64,000 nt of DNA from Cycas panzhihuaensis (Eukaryota > Cycadophyta). The stretch is from contig CM041465.1 in assembly GCA_023213395.1 (NCBI GenBank), positions 190,409,741 to 190,473,740 on the forward strand, read 5' to 3'. Below are positions 51,237 through 63,461 of this stretch, one piece after another. The translations under genes were made by a program, and so were the position numbers. A model generated the notes under the pieces. It did no database searches. It was not told the origin of the DNA and saw only the letters and a program-made list of their open reading frames with translations. Position 1 is the first letter of the stretch. Each line of letters starts with the position of its first letter.

Positions 51237-51239
51237 TCA

Positions 51240-51929
51240 ACACCTAACATCTAGCACCTTGCCCTGGTACCTTAGTAAATTCTAAATTCATAAGGTATAA
51301 TAGAAATTGCCCATTAGAAATAACATAAGGAGGCTACATATATTTTAAATTGTAAATATTTCCTATTTATAGGCTACTCATTGCGAAATTTTTCTTTTAT
51401 AATTGTAGAGTTATTTTTGACCTTTAGATAGCCAAAAAAAACTCCTTCAGTTATTGTCAACAACTCCATTATAATCTACCACTGGTATACAAAGAGATTG
51501 CTATACTAATTGCATATGCTCAGAATAAAATTCTCATCCTTGTTGATAGAAAACATGTTGTTTCTACAAGGTGATCAGGTCTACATGAATAACTGATTTA
51601 TTCATTTTTCCTTTATGAATAATAGCTTTAAAAAATCTTCAACATATGCTTCAAAACAACCTTATAATAGCATCAAAATAGTCCCTTAATAATGACTAAA
51701 AAATGTTACAAAACAACCCTAAAGATAATGAAAATAATCCCAAATATGTGTATAAAAATAAAACATCAAATAGCTTCAAAAATCTTGAAATGATCCTTCA
51801 AATGATTAAGAAACAAGTCACTAATCAGGCATAATACAATTTCCCTAAAAAAATTGGAAAGGCTCTAAAAAATTAAAAGAATAACATGTATAAAGGTTAT
51901 AAAATATTATCCTTAAGGATTTAAACCTT
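51240..51929 (-). other. Non-coding interior of non-autonomous element, 5' part
   Basis: It is A-rich on the + strand with no motif. It ends at the inner edge of the right LTR. No tRNA-complementary site is visible just inside that edge (aaaggtttaaatcc on the minus strand). Confidence 0.4.
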
Positions 51930-52082
51930 TAGTAGAAAATGAGTATGCAAAGCTATGATACGATGTTAGAAAAATGATATGGTATGCATACAAGAAATGA
52001 AATATGATAATGAGTGAATAATATAACAATGAAACACAAGGAAGATGAAGTATATACAAGTTAAAACAAGATATAGAAGAAT
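51930..52082 (-). repeat. LTR of non-autonomous element, right copy, first part
   Basis: It aligns with 49080-49230 (gagtatgcaaagct, gttagaa, gtatgcatacaagaaatgaaat-like words). It is cut at gaagaat by the minus-strand copia element and resumes at 59087. Confidence 0.83.
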
Positions 52083-52465
52083 TAATAAAAATGTCAATAT
52101 CTAAATACATATGCAATAATCTACGTACATTAAGCAACACAACTGAAATATTCAAGAAAATATGTAAATAATACAATAAATAGACCAGTAAGGTTGCAGA
52201 CGAATTTGTCACATCGCAGGCTCTCTATTGGGCAAAGCTTCCACATAAAATTAAATTAATGTGATATATAAATATGTAGGGAATTATTTATAGCCAACTT
52301 TTAATATTAAAATATAATTTGATAGGTTGATTTAATGGCACAAGATGTGGACCTGACCTCATGATTAAATATGGTTTAATTATATAAAAGGTCCATTAGT
52401 GCATACTATAAACATTAGATTATAAAGATGTGAAGAAATATAGGAGGTATTAGATAATTTTAACA
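52083..52465 (-). repeat. 3' LTR of minus-strand copia
   Basis: It aligns end to end with 58708-59081, sharing tcgcaggctctctatt, gcttccacataaaat and ggtggacctga-type blocks. On the minus strand it starts TGTTAAAATTATC. Confidence 0.9.
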
Positions 52466-52492
52466 CCCTCCATTAATAGCAACTTCATTTCT

Positions 52493-52870
52493 TTAGATTT
52501 TAAGGTCATATCTAAACCATTCAAACTTTAGTTTACCAAGTTCTTTGGTAAAGATGTTGGCGACCTGGTCTTTAGTATGATGGTAAGTGAGATTAACTTC
52601 TTCATTTTGGACACGATCATAGATAAAGTGGTGATGGATCTCGATATGTTTGGTTCTAATATGGAATACAAGATTCTTCATCATCTTTAGCATGCTTTAA
52701 TTATCATAGTATAGGATGGTAGATGTAAATTGTTGAAGTCTAAGCTTGGTTAGAATCTTTCTAAGCTAAATCAACTCGATTATAGCATGGACAACTACTT
52801 TATATTCTACTTCAGTGGAGGAAAGGGTAATATTTTCCTACTTCTTATAGATCCACAAGATTATAGATAA
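52493..52870 (-). pseudogene. copia RNase H remnant
   Basis: The open part 52693-52493 reads RTKHIEIHHHFIYDRVQNEE, then HHTKDQVANIFTKELGKLKF, the final block of copia polyproteins (ADIFTK-like). Upstream, SSTEVEYK- and YDN-like blocks near 52800 complete the domain. The stop after DLKI is the natural end of the polyprotein. Confidence 0.85.
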
Positions 52871-52899
52871 GTTTATATAAAATAATAACCTAAAGTTGA

Positions 52900-54000
52900 A
52901 TAATATGTGTCCTGGCAACCAACCTAATCAGCATTTATATGTCCTTTTAGGGTAGATGAGTCAGTCTTGTTATACTCAAGGCCAAAGTGATCAATGCTAC
53001 AAATATATTTGAAGATCCTAGTGGTTGTTCTCTAATGAGAATCTTTGGGTTGTAATATATACCTAGAATAGATCCCTACTACATATGACATGTCTGGATG
53101 AGTATGGGTAAGATAAATAAGGCCCCTAACTAACTACCAGTACAAAGTAGGATTGAAAAGCTTTTCTTGATCATCTAAGTTTAACTTGCTTCCTATCTCC
53201 ATGCAAATTAGTATAGACTTATATTCTATCATCCAAAATCTTTCTAAGAGCTCATTGGCATGCTTAGTTTTAGTTGGGAGGATGTGGCTTCATTCTTTCC
53301 AAAATTCAATTACAAGGAAGTAGTGGAGTAGCCTAAGGTCAGTCATCTCAAAGTTATTCTTTAATTCTAATTAAATCTAAGAAATTTTATCTATATTGTT
53401 ACCAATGATAACAATATCATCCACATAAAGGATAATGATTGTGATCAAATTATCTCTAACCCAAATGTAGAGATCAGGGTTGGATGGTAAATGATTAAAT
53501 CCATACTATATAGGGAAGGTATCCATCTTTGTATACCAAGTACGTGGTGCCTACTTAAGTCTATAAAGGGCTTTCTTGAGTCTATGAACTAAGTGTTCTT
53601 ACTCTAGAATAGCATAGCTTGGGGGTTATTTCAAGAAAACCTCTTCTTTGAGCTCTCCATTGAGGAAAGCACTCTTCATATCCATTTGGTAAACAAGCCA
53701 TCCAAATTAGTCTACTAGGGATATAACCAAATAGAATGTCGTCATATTAGCAACTAATACAATGGTCTCACCATAGTCAATTCCTTCTTATTATTTGAAA
53801 CCTCTTGTTACAAGGCAAGCTTTATGACATTCTACAGTTCCATCTCCATAGAACATTATCTTATACAACCGTCTATAGTTAATTTCTTTCTTCCTAGGTG
53901 GAAATCCAGTTAGCTCTAAGTTTTATTTTCTAAGATAGAATTCATCTCATCCATAGCTACTTTCAACATTTGGTGTTTAACTACCTCCTCAAACATGGAA
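52900..54000 (-). pseudogene. copia reverse transcriptase remnant
   Basis: Reading leftward the frames show the RT series. The catalytic box ITIILYVDDIVIIGN, intact, is at about 53440-53400. A KTAFLNGELKEEVFL-type block lies near 53680-53640. Several stops stand where Gln is expected. Confidence 0.8.
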
Positions 54001-54539
54001 GGCTCAGGAGTTTCAAGGACACATGCCATGAAGGAAACGTTTATAGAGTGTCTCATCTTGGAAGGCCTCTTTGCAACTATGGGAAGAGGAAGAGCATCCT
54101 TTAAAAGTTGTTATACCTACTTAAGAGGTAATTGAAAACTAGTGGCTTCCACTTGAAGGTCATCAATTGAAATGAGAGGCAAGGTTATTCTTGCTTGAGT
54201 GGATGATGAAGATGTTGCTGGAACTATGACGGACCTAGAGTGTATAAGGAAGTTGGTACTGGTGGCTCTAAAATTTATTAAAGAGTTACTTGTGATGCAC
54301 TAACTTCACCTATTACTATAATATGAGTTTGAGAAGGAGTCAGTTCACGTGGTTTTTCTGCAAAGATTACATCACGTGTCATGTAAGCTTGGTTACCAAC
54401 TATGTCAAATACTTTATAGGCTTTGTAACTAAGTATATAACTAAGGAAGATGCACTTAAGGCTCTTTTCATCAAGTTTCTTTATGTTATCCTTTAGGATA
54501 TATTTGCGTGCAACGCATCTAAAGATCCTCTAGTGAGCT

Positions 54540-55300
54540 ATAAATGGTTTTTGACCTAACTAAGTTTCTTCAGGAGTAATGTTCCTAACTGTAACTTGGG
54601 GGCTTATGTTGGTTAGGTAAGTAGTAGTGGCAATGGCATCGACTCAAAATATGGTTGTAAGGTTAGAAACACTAAGCATGGATTTTCCTTTGTTGATCAA
54701 AGTCTAATTCATCCTTTCAGCTACATTGTTCTGTTAGGGTGTGCGAGGAGTAGAAAATTGATGATGGATGACATGTTCCTTGCAAAATTTATTGAATTGA
54801 TTTAAAATATACTTAATACCATTTTTAGATCTAAGGGTCTTGGTTTTTATTTCACTTTTATTTTTTGCAACAATTTTTAACTCTTTTAATCTATCTAGGG
54901 CTTAGTATTTATTTCTCAAGAAATAGACCCATACTTTCCTTAGGAACTTATCTATGAAGGTGATGAAATACCAACTATCATTCAGAGATTTGATGGAAAT
55001 AGGGCTACAAATTCCAAAATGGACTAACTCTAATGGTTATGAATCTCTCCATCCATTCTTAGAAGGGAACTTTTTTCTTTGTTGCTTTCCCCTTAGGTAG
55101 GCCTCACATATGTTATAGTATCTCCTGACTTTAGGTAGGTCATGTACTATTTTGATCCTAAACATGAGGTTCAAGCTTTGTATATTCAAATGACCTAGGT
55201 GATGATGCTAAAGGTGGTCTTTGCAGATATTTGTAATCATATCATCTTTTAAATAAGAGCATTCTTTAGGTTCTTATATGTAAGGGGACTCTTCATCAAT
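54540..55300 (-). pseudogene. copia integrase remnant
   Basis: GHLNIQSLNLMFRIK and C-x-x-YLRGKQQRKKFPSKN form the pre-integrase zinc block (55210-55070). The core follows: PLELVHFGICSPI, WYFITFIDKFLRKVWVYFL, LRSKNGIKYI and STPRTPQQNSS. These are the D, D and E regions of a copia integrase, with the usual Trp/Gln-to-stop changes. Confidence 0.83.
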
Positions 55301-55429
55301 TTCATCCTTTCCCTTATCAGATTGAGTTGAGTTGGCCATGAAATAGGATTCATATTGTGGAGTAGTAGAAAGGGGAACTCCATCCAGTCTATATAAGCCA
55401 CCATCCTCATATCTTGTAGCCATAAGTTT

Positions 55430-57080
55430 TCCTATAGCATGGTCTACAATTTTGTAAATGCCCTAGCTAAAGATGACATCTAAGTTCTGCTTGAACATTT
55501 AGTTAATGGAAAGTAAACTCATCTTCATACTAAGTACAAGGAATGTATTACTTATGTGGTATATAATGTTAGAGTCCTTTAATATTATTTGTGACCTACT
55601 AATTTTAGTCACATTATAAGTTAAGTTGTCCTTAAATATAACTGTTTAGGTGTTGATTAATTGGGTCTCTTCTAACATCTTTTTAGAACCTGTCATATAT
55701 CTCATTGTACCAGAATTAAGGGGCCATGTGGTCTTATAAAGTTGAGGATAATACTACAAAAAATAAATTATGGGAGAAGGAGTCCTAATCATCTCCCATG
55801 TTTCCACCTTGGTGTTGATTATTCTATTTGTTCCTTTGATGTCCATTTAAGAACTGCTACATATTTTGAGGTCTTTAGCCTTTTGTGGGTTATGGATTCT
55901 AATTTTGTTAATAGAATTGGCCTTGAGATTAATATGATAGCCCCATTATGGGTAAAAAAGGCCTCCTAGTTGTCGAATGGGACCATCTTGTTGATAATAA
56001 GGGTCTCCTTATTGTAGGAAAGGGACTCATTGACGAGGGCATGATCCTCCTTATTAATAAGAAACTCCTTGTCTTTATTAAATGTAACTAGGACCTCCTT
56101 GATGGTATTTGGATGCTCTTTATTAATAAATAGGGGATGGTTGTTGATAAAATAGCCTATATACTTGGCTTCGTTGGTTCTGCAAGAGTTGTAAATCAAT
56201 TTATCTTCTCTTATATTTAATATCTAGATGTCTAAATTTTTCACAATAAAGGTAGATGACATTTTATTTACCCTGCTAATTCTTTTGAGGCAATCCTTAT
56301 GGTTGGTGTTATGATTGATGAGGCTATTGAGTTAAATAGGATGAAGAGGAGGTTTCAATAGGTTGTTGATGAGTTGGCTATTGATGTGACTCTTATGACA
56401 TGGAAAGAGAGTCTAAGTGTTAAGCTAGGTCTTGTTGCTGACTAAGCTATTAGACTACTCTATTAATAGTCTTACCTTTTTCTAAGTTTTAAACTATAAA
56501 GATAGAAGCTAAGTTAGATGTCGATGTCATCCCTAGTCAATTGAGTATATTTTCCTCTCGAAATAAAAGCCCCATCTTGGAGTAATTGTTATGTAACTTG
56601 GATATAAAGGAGTTATATTCAATAGGTAGAATGTTAATGATGTTAAAAATCAAGTCACAATCAAAAGGTGGTTCACTAAGGATAATGAGTTAGTTTCTAA
56701 TAGTTTTAACTTTGGTTAAATAATCAGTAATAATACTATCAAAGGGAATAGAAAATATATGGGCTTTGAATGTCAAAGATCTAGATTCATCTTTTCTCTC
56801 ATAGATGGCACAAAGTATTTTCCATGCCTTATGAGATGTTTGCATGGTTTCAATGTTTTAATCTACTTGGTCTTCAACCGCCAAGTGGAGAAAGGATAAT
56901 ACTATGTTATCTTTAGCTTTGAAGTTTGCTAGGGCTATAGGATTGGGTGGAATTATTTTAGTGGAATCATTATGATCTAGTGTAGGAATAGAAAGAGGTA
57001 TGTCTCCATTAACATAGGCCTAAAGTTTATACATGATAAATAAGTTTTTGACTTACTTCTTCCATAGTATAAAGCTATTT
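55430..57080 (-). pseudogene. copia gag and protease remnants
   Basis: Gag blocks are HLAVEDQVD, TSHKAWKILCAIYERKDESR and FDSIITDYLTKVKTIRN (about 56890-56700), then FNIINILPIEYNSFISKL. A CCHC-like trace (CEKFRHLDIKY) lies near 56230. The open frame 56199-55966 is linker without a known motif. Protease traces (ISNTFLVLSMKMSLLSIN and the preceding AIILISRP) lie at about 55740-55480. Confidence 0.7.
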
Positions 57081-58694
57081 ATCCCATTGAGTTTAATAGT
57101 ATTTGAAAGGAGCATTTATAATAGCATGTTTAAAGAGTTTTTGTGTTTGAATTTATATCTTTAAAGATTTTGCATGATAAGGTACTAATCTACCTAAGTG
57201 GCTTCTAATCTAGAATTTTAAGGCTAAGGATCTCTAGGAAAACTCTTAGTTACTATCATCTCTACTAGTGCCTACCCACAAGTGGAAAACTAAGGACTTG
57301 ATATATTTGTACGTGAGCTTAAAGGCTCAATATACTTTAGTATATAGGTTGTAATGAAGGTCCCAAGACCCCCGTAACTTACATTAGTTTTATGCCAAAT
57401 AATAGATCTAGTAGTGAGAACTTACTAACCAAGGCACTGGCCTCATTGTGTCTAGCCTGGTCTCTAAATTCTAAACGATAGGGTCTATATCTCAAGTTAC
57501 CACCTAATACACCTGATAGCTACTAAAATTCCTCATCCAATATGAGTAGGTAAAGGGCATATATGTGGTGGTAACTTTTGGGGTCCTAATTGTTCCCCTT
57601 GTAAGGTTGGAAATAAGGGTTTAATTTAGGAGTTATCATTTTAATACAAAAAATCTAATTTTTTAAGTGAGTTTCTTACACACAAGAGGTTCATTTTAAA
57701 GTAACAAATAGAATGAAGATGAAATAAAATCAAATTAAAATAATAAGAGTAGGTTTAGAAAGCTTTTAATGGGCCAAGCTTTAAGAGTAAACTTCTTCAA
57801 CATTTTAAGAGCAACACCTACATATGAGACATTACCATACACTAATTAGCCTTAGAAATTAGAATTGAACAACTGAGAAAGATAAGCCACAACCTAATCT
57901 AGTAGAAAAACCTTAAAGAAACTAAAAAATGCCTTTAAATTTTAAAAAATAAGGCTTAAATAACTCAAACATAAAGGTTAATTTGAGCGATTAATATCTC
58001 CTATAAATTAGCTCTAAATCTAGATCAATTTGATTCTAAATTGTAGAGATCTAAATCTCCTTTTCAAAACTTTAGATGGTTCATAAAATAGATGCATAGT
58101 TGAGGAAATATTGCGAAACAACGTAGGCACCTTTTTTATGCTTACGAGACCTACGCGCAAAAACAAGTGACCAAAGGAGGAGTGTGAAACTCTAATGAAG
58201 GAACCAATGACCTCAGAATGAGACAAAATTTTAGAGGAATGGATGCAATGATAGGAGGGACCTAGTAGATGTGGAATTTTTAAAAGAAAAGCTTGTACTG
58301 AGGAGAACAAAGCTGTGGAAGTGTAAGGGGTAGTGAGAGCCCAACTAAGCAAAATAAAGCCTAAAACCACCTCAAATATCTTCTAATAAATTGTGTAAGT
58401 GGAAGTAGGGCTACTAAAAGCATGAGTGAAGCTCTAGTAAGAAGAAATGATCAACAATAAGGTTATAATGAATGAAAAACATGATTTTTCATTTATTTTC
58501 TTTAGAAAACTTAGATCAAAACCCCATATGAATGCACAAGAGTGAAAAATATACTGTAAGAGGTTGTAATCAACTTTAACTAGCTTTATTTTTACTCTAT
58601 CACTACATAAAACTTAGATTTTTTGCTTAATATATGAAAGAAATAGAGTAAACGAGCTTTAAATTGCCAAAAAACATCAAATTGGACATATATG
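57081..58694 (-). other. Leader of minus-strand copia
   Basis: It lies between gag and the primer-binding site. No domain is recognised. The open frame 58020-58370 (116 codons, minus) is Leu/Ser-rich with no motif and, lying in a leader, is not supported as a gene. Confidence 0.45.
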
Positions 58695-58707
58695 GGCTCT
58701 GATACCA
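58695..58707 (-). promoter_or_regulatory. Primer-binding site
   Basis: The minus strand reads TGGTATCAGAGCC immediately after the LTR end TTTTGACCA, a perfect initiator-Met-tRNA match. Confidence 0.92.
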
Positions 58708-59081
58708 TGGTCAAAACCTAAATACATGTGCATTGATCTAAGTATATTAAGTAACACAACTAAAATATTCAAGAAAATATGGAAATAACATAATAAATAG
58801 ACCAAAACGGTTGCATGTAAATTCATCATATCGCAGGCTCTCTATTAGGTAGAGCTTCCACATAAAATCACATCAATATGATGTATAAAGGTGTGGGGCA
58901 TTATTTATAGCTATCCACCAACATTAAAATATAATTTGATAAGCCAACTTAATAGCACAAGAGGTGGACCTGATCTCACTATTAAATATGATTTATTACA
59001 TCAAAGGTCCATTAATACACAACATAAATATTAGATTATAAGGATGTGAAGAAATGGAGGAGGTATTAGATGGTTTTAACA
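58708..59081 (-). repeat. 5' LTR of minus-strand copia
   Basis: On the minus strand it starts TGTTAAAACCATC and ends TTTTGACCA. It pairs with 52083-52465. Confidence 0.9.
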
Positions 59082-59086
59082 AGAAT

Positions 59087-59283
59087 GGATAAACCTTGAA
59101 TTAGAATGAATGATAATGTGCATACTTATAGTACAAACTCACCATCAATGAGAGAATCCCATGGGTCAATCTTGGAGGTAGCACACAACTCTATGTGGCT
59201 CACAACCTCAAATATAATATTATAAATAAATGTAGAGAGAGTGTAGGTGGGGACAATTATGTAATTTGGTATTAAACCCAACA
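59087..59283 (-). repeat. LTR of non-autonomous element, right copy, second part
   Basis: It continues the alignment with 49237-49429 (gaattagaat, aactcaccat, cacaacctcaaatataat, gtgtaggtgggga). It ends cccaaca, followed by the duplication taagg. Confidence 0.85.
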
Positions 59284-59288
59284 TAAGG

Positions 59289-59435
59289 TACTTACAAAAT
59301 AGCATGTGATAATTGACATTAAAGTATGTACATTTCCATTATATAATATTTACTTTTAAGTTCCATCAAGAGTGATCTCATTATATTAACTAGTTCTTGG
59401 GCAACAATATTCTATAGGTTATTTGTTTTTAAAGA
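59289..59435 (+). repeat. 3' LTR of nested-host copia, second part
   Basis: It rejoins the LTR interrupted at 49079 (tacttacaaaatagc, gtatgtacatttccatt, gggcaacaatat). It ends near 59435 and atttt follows. Confidence 0.85.
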
Positions 59436-61290
59436 ATTTTAAGTCTATGTTTATTAAAAATTCCAATTACGTTTTATATTCATGTCGCAACAGGTTATCA
59501 CAAGGTTTGTCTACTTTGAAGATTTGCATGTAGGTTATTACAATGGTGAGTTCAACTTATAATTCATCTAGAGTGCTCTATGCTAGAGCCACTTGATGTT
59601 AAGTACTACTGGGTAGATCAAAATAATATACAATATAGAGGAGATGTCTATCAACATTAAGGAAACATACTCCAAAGGAAATCCTTATAATAGATGCATG
59701 TAAAATACTATCAAAAATTCATATGTAATACCTTAAAAAAAAACCACTCAAAACACATAAAATAACATGCATAAATAAAATGCACTATATGTGCAGGGTC
59801 ATATACTATTATAACTGACTACATATGAGGTCAAAATCTAAGGAAAAATGTTATGGAGTGGTTTTATGGTGGGGACATCAAATTTTTAATCCAATGATCT
59901 TAGAAGCATGGTATTAAAACCCTTGATTTATTAGCATAAATACAACTAGTAAAATTATAGGAATTAGTTAAAATAAAATAAAATTAAAAATAAAGCAATG
60001 TTGAAATGCCAATGTTAGCCCTTAGAAAGAGACATCATAGTGAGATGTCAAGCATGTGAAAGAAGTTATACCACTAATAAAGAATACGTCAAATATTTTA
60101 AATTACCACAATAGAACATTAAAAGTTTAGGAGGTATAATAAGATAGTGTTGGTATTTAATAGATGTTAAGTGCATATATGCTAAATAACCACTGACTCA
60201 CTAGATGATAAGCTTTAAAGAAGGGTAAATATTAATGAAAGGATGGCCTTTTAGCCACAATTTGCCAATGTGTAAATACAATTATAAATGCCAAAGATTA
60301 GTAACCTAAGGACTTAAAAATGAATAGGTGAGAATACAGAAGAGCAAGCATTAATCACCTATCACTATTTATAAAGAGAAAATAGTCCCATAAGTAGCGA
60401 TGATATTAAATAATAGGTAGAAATAAGATTCCTAGATGAAAACTACTTAAGATATAGATTAGTAGTCCATAGCAAAAATAAGACACTTGAAGTATGCTAG
60501 ACAAAGCAACAACTAGTAGGCATATAGACCCATTTTGCAAAGTGATGTAGGAAGGAGGAAACATATTAATGACAAGTAAAACAATTCATTTTCATGTAAA
60601 ACCCCAGCAGAAATACATGCACATATGTGATCTAAAAAAGATGACAAAACTTTAGTGGAAATCAATAATAATTTTACCCAAAAATTAAAAATATATAAAG
60701 AGTTTATCACCTACGTGGCACATATTCTAAGAACATTCTTTTAAAATGTTGGTTAAAATAATTTTTTATTTTTCTAATGTTTTTGAGTCAGGCCTCTTAA
60801 CCTCTATACTTCAACACCTAATCATATGGTATAAAAGGTGCTAAGACATTTTGGGGTTGATCTTGCACTTATTTCATAAAATTAAATACACTACCCTAAT
60901 CAATATTTTGAGATCTATAATTATGCAATTGTCATATGGGCCACATCTATTTACTTTCTTAAAGAAAATCTTAGATTTCAATATTCTAAATTAATTCTAG
61001 CTACCTATATATAGATTGAGGAAGAATTTTAGCGGATCTCAACTACTTATATCTACATTGACAATATTAAGTAGTAATTTTAGTGTATCGTATATAATTT
61101 TTTGTTGTTTTTAGTTGCAGTCTTCTAGGGCACAACATTTTGGCAAGTGAGTATGGCATAATGAATTATGTAGCTAAAAGATTGTCTAGTTCTAACAATT
61201 ATACTATATAGAAACATCAAATGTTAAACTTTTTTATTTTAAATGATTTATGACTATATGTAGATAACTCTTCCATGGATATGAAGTAGA
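59436..61290. other. Unassigned DNA
   Basis: No coding motif is present. Near 60823 tatggtataaaaggtgc resembles a worn primer-binding site that could belong to the copia body starting at 61300, but I could not delimit an LTR before it. The frame 60513-60710 has no motif. Confidence 0.35.
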
Positions 61291-61299
61291 ATTACATAT

Positions 61300-61900
61300 C
61301 GCTTTTGGTTTTCTTAGATTATCTATCAGTGGATGCCTTATTATGAACATTAGAGGCACCACTACCCTAAAGAAAATATAGAATACCATCACTAACTTGT
61401 TTAAACACATGGATGATATGAGAGCTCTAAATATAATGAGTTATCTATACAACTTGAAACTTGTAAGATTGATGATTGACCACCTACATTATGTTAAATC
61501 TATTCAAGATCAATTGATAGCCATTAGAGTGACCACATTTGATCTAGAAATTATTTATTATATTTTGAGGAGTCTACCTCCTATGTAGGAGAACTTTATT
61601 AATACTTTAATACTTTCAAATCAATTACTCGCTATGACATTTAGTTCCTTAGAATAATTATTTCTTAAGTATGAGTAAAAGCTAAAGGACTTAAATCAGG
61701 AGTCATCTAGAGCACTAACTACTAGATTGAAGAGAAGGAAACTATTTATTCCTAAGAGAAACACATCCTCTAAATATATTATTCAGAAGGATAGGCCTAG
61801 AAATTGAAAGTGGGAGTATAAACTAAAGTACTTTCCTTATGGTTGGTTGAAGCACACAAAGAAATATTGTTAGGAATTTCACTAATAACAATGTCAATAA
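61300..61900 (+). pseudogene. copia gag remnant
   Basis: The UBN2-type pattern ends with a basic region (RLKRRKLFIPKRN) and a C..F zinc-knuckle trace near 61830-61880. Stops follow PPM (TAG, where Tyr or Gln is usual) and others. Confidence 0.75.
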
Positions 61901-62499
61901 TAATAATTACATCGATAACCTTAATAATAGCAATAGATACAACATCATCCAAATGATTAAAGAGATCATATTTTCAAATACACAATGGAATATAAAGATA
62001 GAAAAGAAACATTTTATTACTATATATTAAATGTATTTATATGTATATGATGCTTAGTTTATTAATTCTATTATATTTAGATGTATGACTAGCCTACTAA
62101 AATAATTCTAAGAAATGTAGGAGGTTAACAAAATGGTAACCATTAGAGACAATAGTGATATAGAGGTAGTAAGAGTTAGAAGCATAACTATCATCATGAA
62201 AAATAGAGAAAAATAATACTTAGAGAATGTGCTTTATTTGCTTAACTTGACAACTAATCATTATGAAAAATAGAGAAAAGTAATAGTCAGAAAATATGCT
62301 TTATGTCCCTAATTTGACAACTAATCTCATTTTAGTAGGAGAAATTGAATAACAAAACATATCTATAATGTTTGCTTAAGGATAATGAATGATCTCAGAT
62401 AAGTGAAATCAAGTTAAAGCTATAAGAATTAGAGATAATAGTCAATACAAACTTTAAGGTTACTCTAGAGTATAAACAACATTCCCTGTTGTATCTCCA

Positions 62500-63350
62500 A
62501 AACAAAAAGTTTGGCATGAGAAAATGGGAGATCTAAAGTACTCTATTCTTTAGTAAATATAGAAGTTGAATATAGCATATGGCCTTGTGAAGATTGATGA
62601 TAAGTACTACTTATGTAAATCCTATATTTTTAGTAAACAACACATAGAACCTTTTCTAGAAAAGAAAGCTTGGAAAGCTAGAGAGAAACTTGGCTTGGTA
62701 TATTTAGATATCTATGGACTAGTGGTAGTTGTATTATTTGGAGGAGTAAATTTATCGCTTTCATTGATGACTATTTACAAATATTCTAGATTTATCCTTT
62801 GAAGTAGAAATCTCAAGAATTCACATGTTTCAAACCATTTATGAAATGTGCATAGAATGAAAGTTATTATAAAATCACTAAGTTTAATTAGTTCTGTAAA
62901 GATCAAGGGATTATAAGGCAATTTTCTATTACCTATATGCCTTTGGAGAATAGAGTAGTTGAGTGGATGAATATAACCTTTGTTGAGAAAACTAAGTTTA
63001 TGATAGAAGACAATGATATTATAGATTACTTATGGGTTAAAATTTTTAAGGTAGTTGCATAATTGACTAATAGAAGTACTATAAAGCATGTTAGAGATAA
63101 AATACCTAACAAGGCTTGGTTAAATAAACAACTAATTGTATGTCATTTCAGAGTTTTTTGGTGTGTAGTATATATGTATATCCCAAAGGAGAAATGATAA
63201 GTTAGTTGATAAAGACACAAAATACACCCTTGTAGAATACCTTAAGAAAAATAAAGTATATAGAGTTTTTAAGTTACTAACTAAGAGAGTCCACCTAACA
63301 ATAGATGTCATCTTTAATGTGGGTGATATATTAGATTTAGGTTAATATTA
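62500..63350 (+). pseudogene. copia integrase remnant
   Basis: It has the pre-integrase HxxxG block, a C...KQHIEPF zinc region, a core with LGLVYLDIYG (first Asp) and a degraded second-Asp region. NRVVEWMNITF contains the Glu. The C-terminal IFGC-type block appears as FRVFWCVVYMYIPK. Confidence 0.78.
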
Positions 63351-63461
63351 AGAAGTAGATTACAGAGTAGTTTGAATATGCACCTAACAAAATATGATGA
63401 CGAGTAGCTTGGACCTACTATTAGTAAATCCATAGAGTTAAAATGTTTTTAGCATTTAGAG

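Larger units (their letters stand above)
52083..59081 (-). mobile_element. Complete Ty1/copia element, minus strand
   Basis: LTRs are 52083-52465 (3') and 58708-59081 (5'). The 5-bp duplication agaat is perfect (52078-52082 and 59082-59086). The primer-binding site is 58695-58707 and the polypurine tract (AATGGAGGG on the minus strand) is 52466-52474. Order on the minus strand is gag (about 57080-56200), protease (55740-55430), integrase (55300-54540), RT (54000-52900) and RNase H (52870-52493). It is the youngest LTR insertion of this nest by position, yet still broken by many stops. Confidence 0.9.
49080..59283 (-). mobile_element. Non-autonomous LTR element inserted in the copia 3' LTR
   Basis: The flanks are a perfect 5-bp duplication taagg (49075-49079 and 59284-59288). 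Excising the insert restores an LTR that matches 38069-38575. Its own LTRs are 49080-49429 and 51930-52082 plus 59087-59283. A reversed polypurine tract (tttcccctc, 49430-49438) next to the left LTR sets the orientation to minus. The interior is only 2.5 kb and has no gag or pol. The right LTR is split by a full copia element. Confidence 0.85.
38069..59435 (+). mobile_element. Ty1/copia element, host of three nested insertions
   Basis: The 5' LTR is 38069-38575. The 3' LTR is in two parts (48770-49079 and 59289-59435). The flanks are atttt on both sides (38064-38068 and 59436-59440), consistent with a target duplication. Removing the LINE (41848-48140) and the nested LTR elements (49080-59288) leaves about 4.9 kb, a normal copia size. 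Order is gag, protease, a remnant of integrase, reverse transcriptase, RNase H. Most of the integrase core is deleted, and all frames carry stops. Confidence 0.85.
61300..63461 (+). mobile_element. Decayed copia body (gag to integrase), cut by another insertion
   Basis: Gag: 61397-61588 is open with MSYLYNLKLVRLMIDHLHYV and IIYYILRSLPPM. Integrase: VWHEKMGDLKYSIL (62508 on), KKAWKAREKLGLVYLDIYG and an LMTIYKYSRFIL block in 62566-62802, then later MPLENRVVEWMN and IPNKAWLNKQL. Protease lies poorly preserved between them. Reverse transcriptase does not follow, because an LTR starts at 63462. The rest presumably lies beyond the window. Confidence 0.78.

Noticed and set aside
58020-58370. 116-codon minus-strand frame
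   Set aside because: It lies in the leader of a copia element with no recognisable motif. Its Leu/Ser-rich composition follows from base composition.
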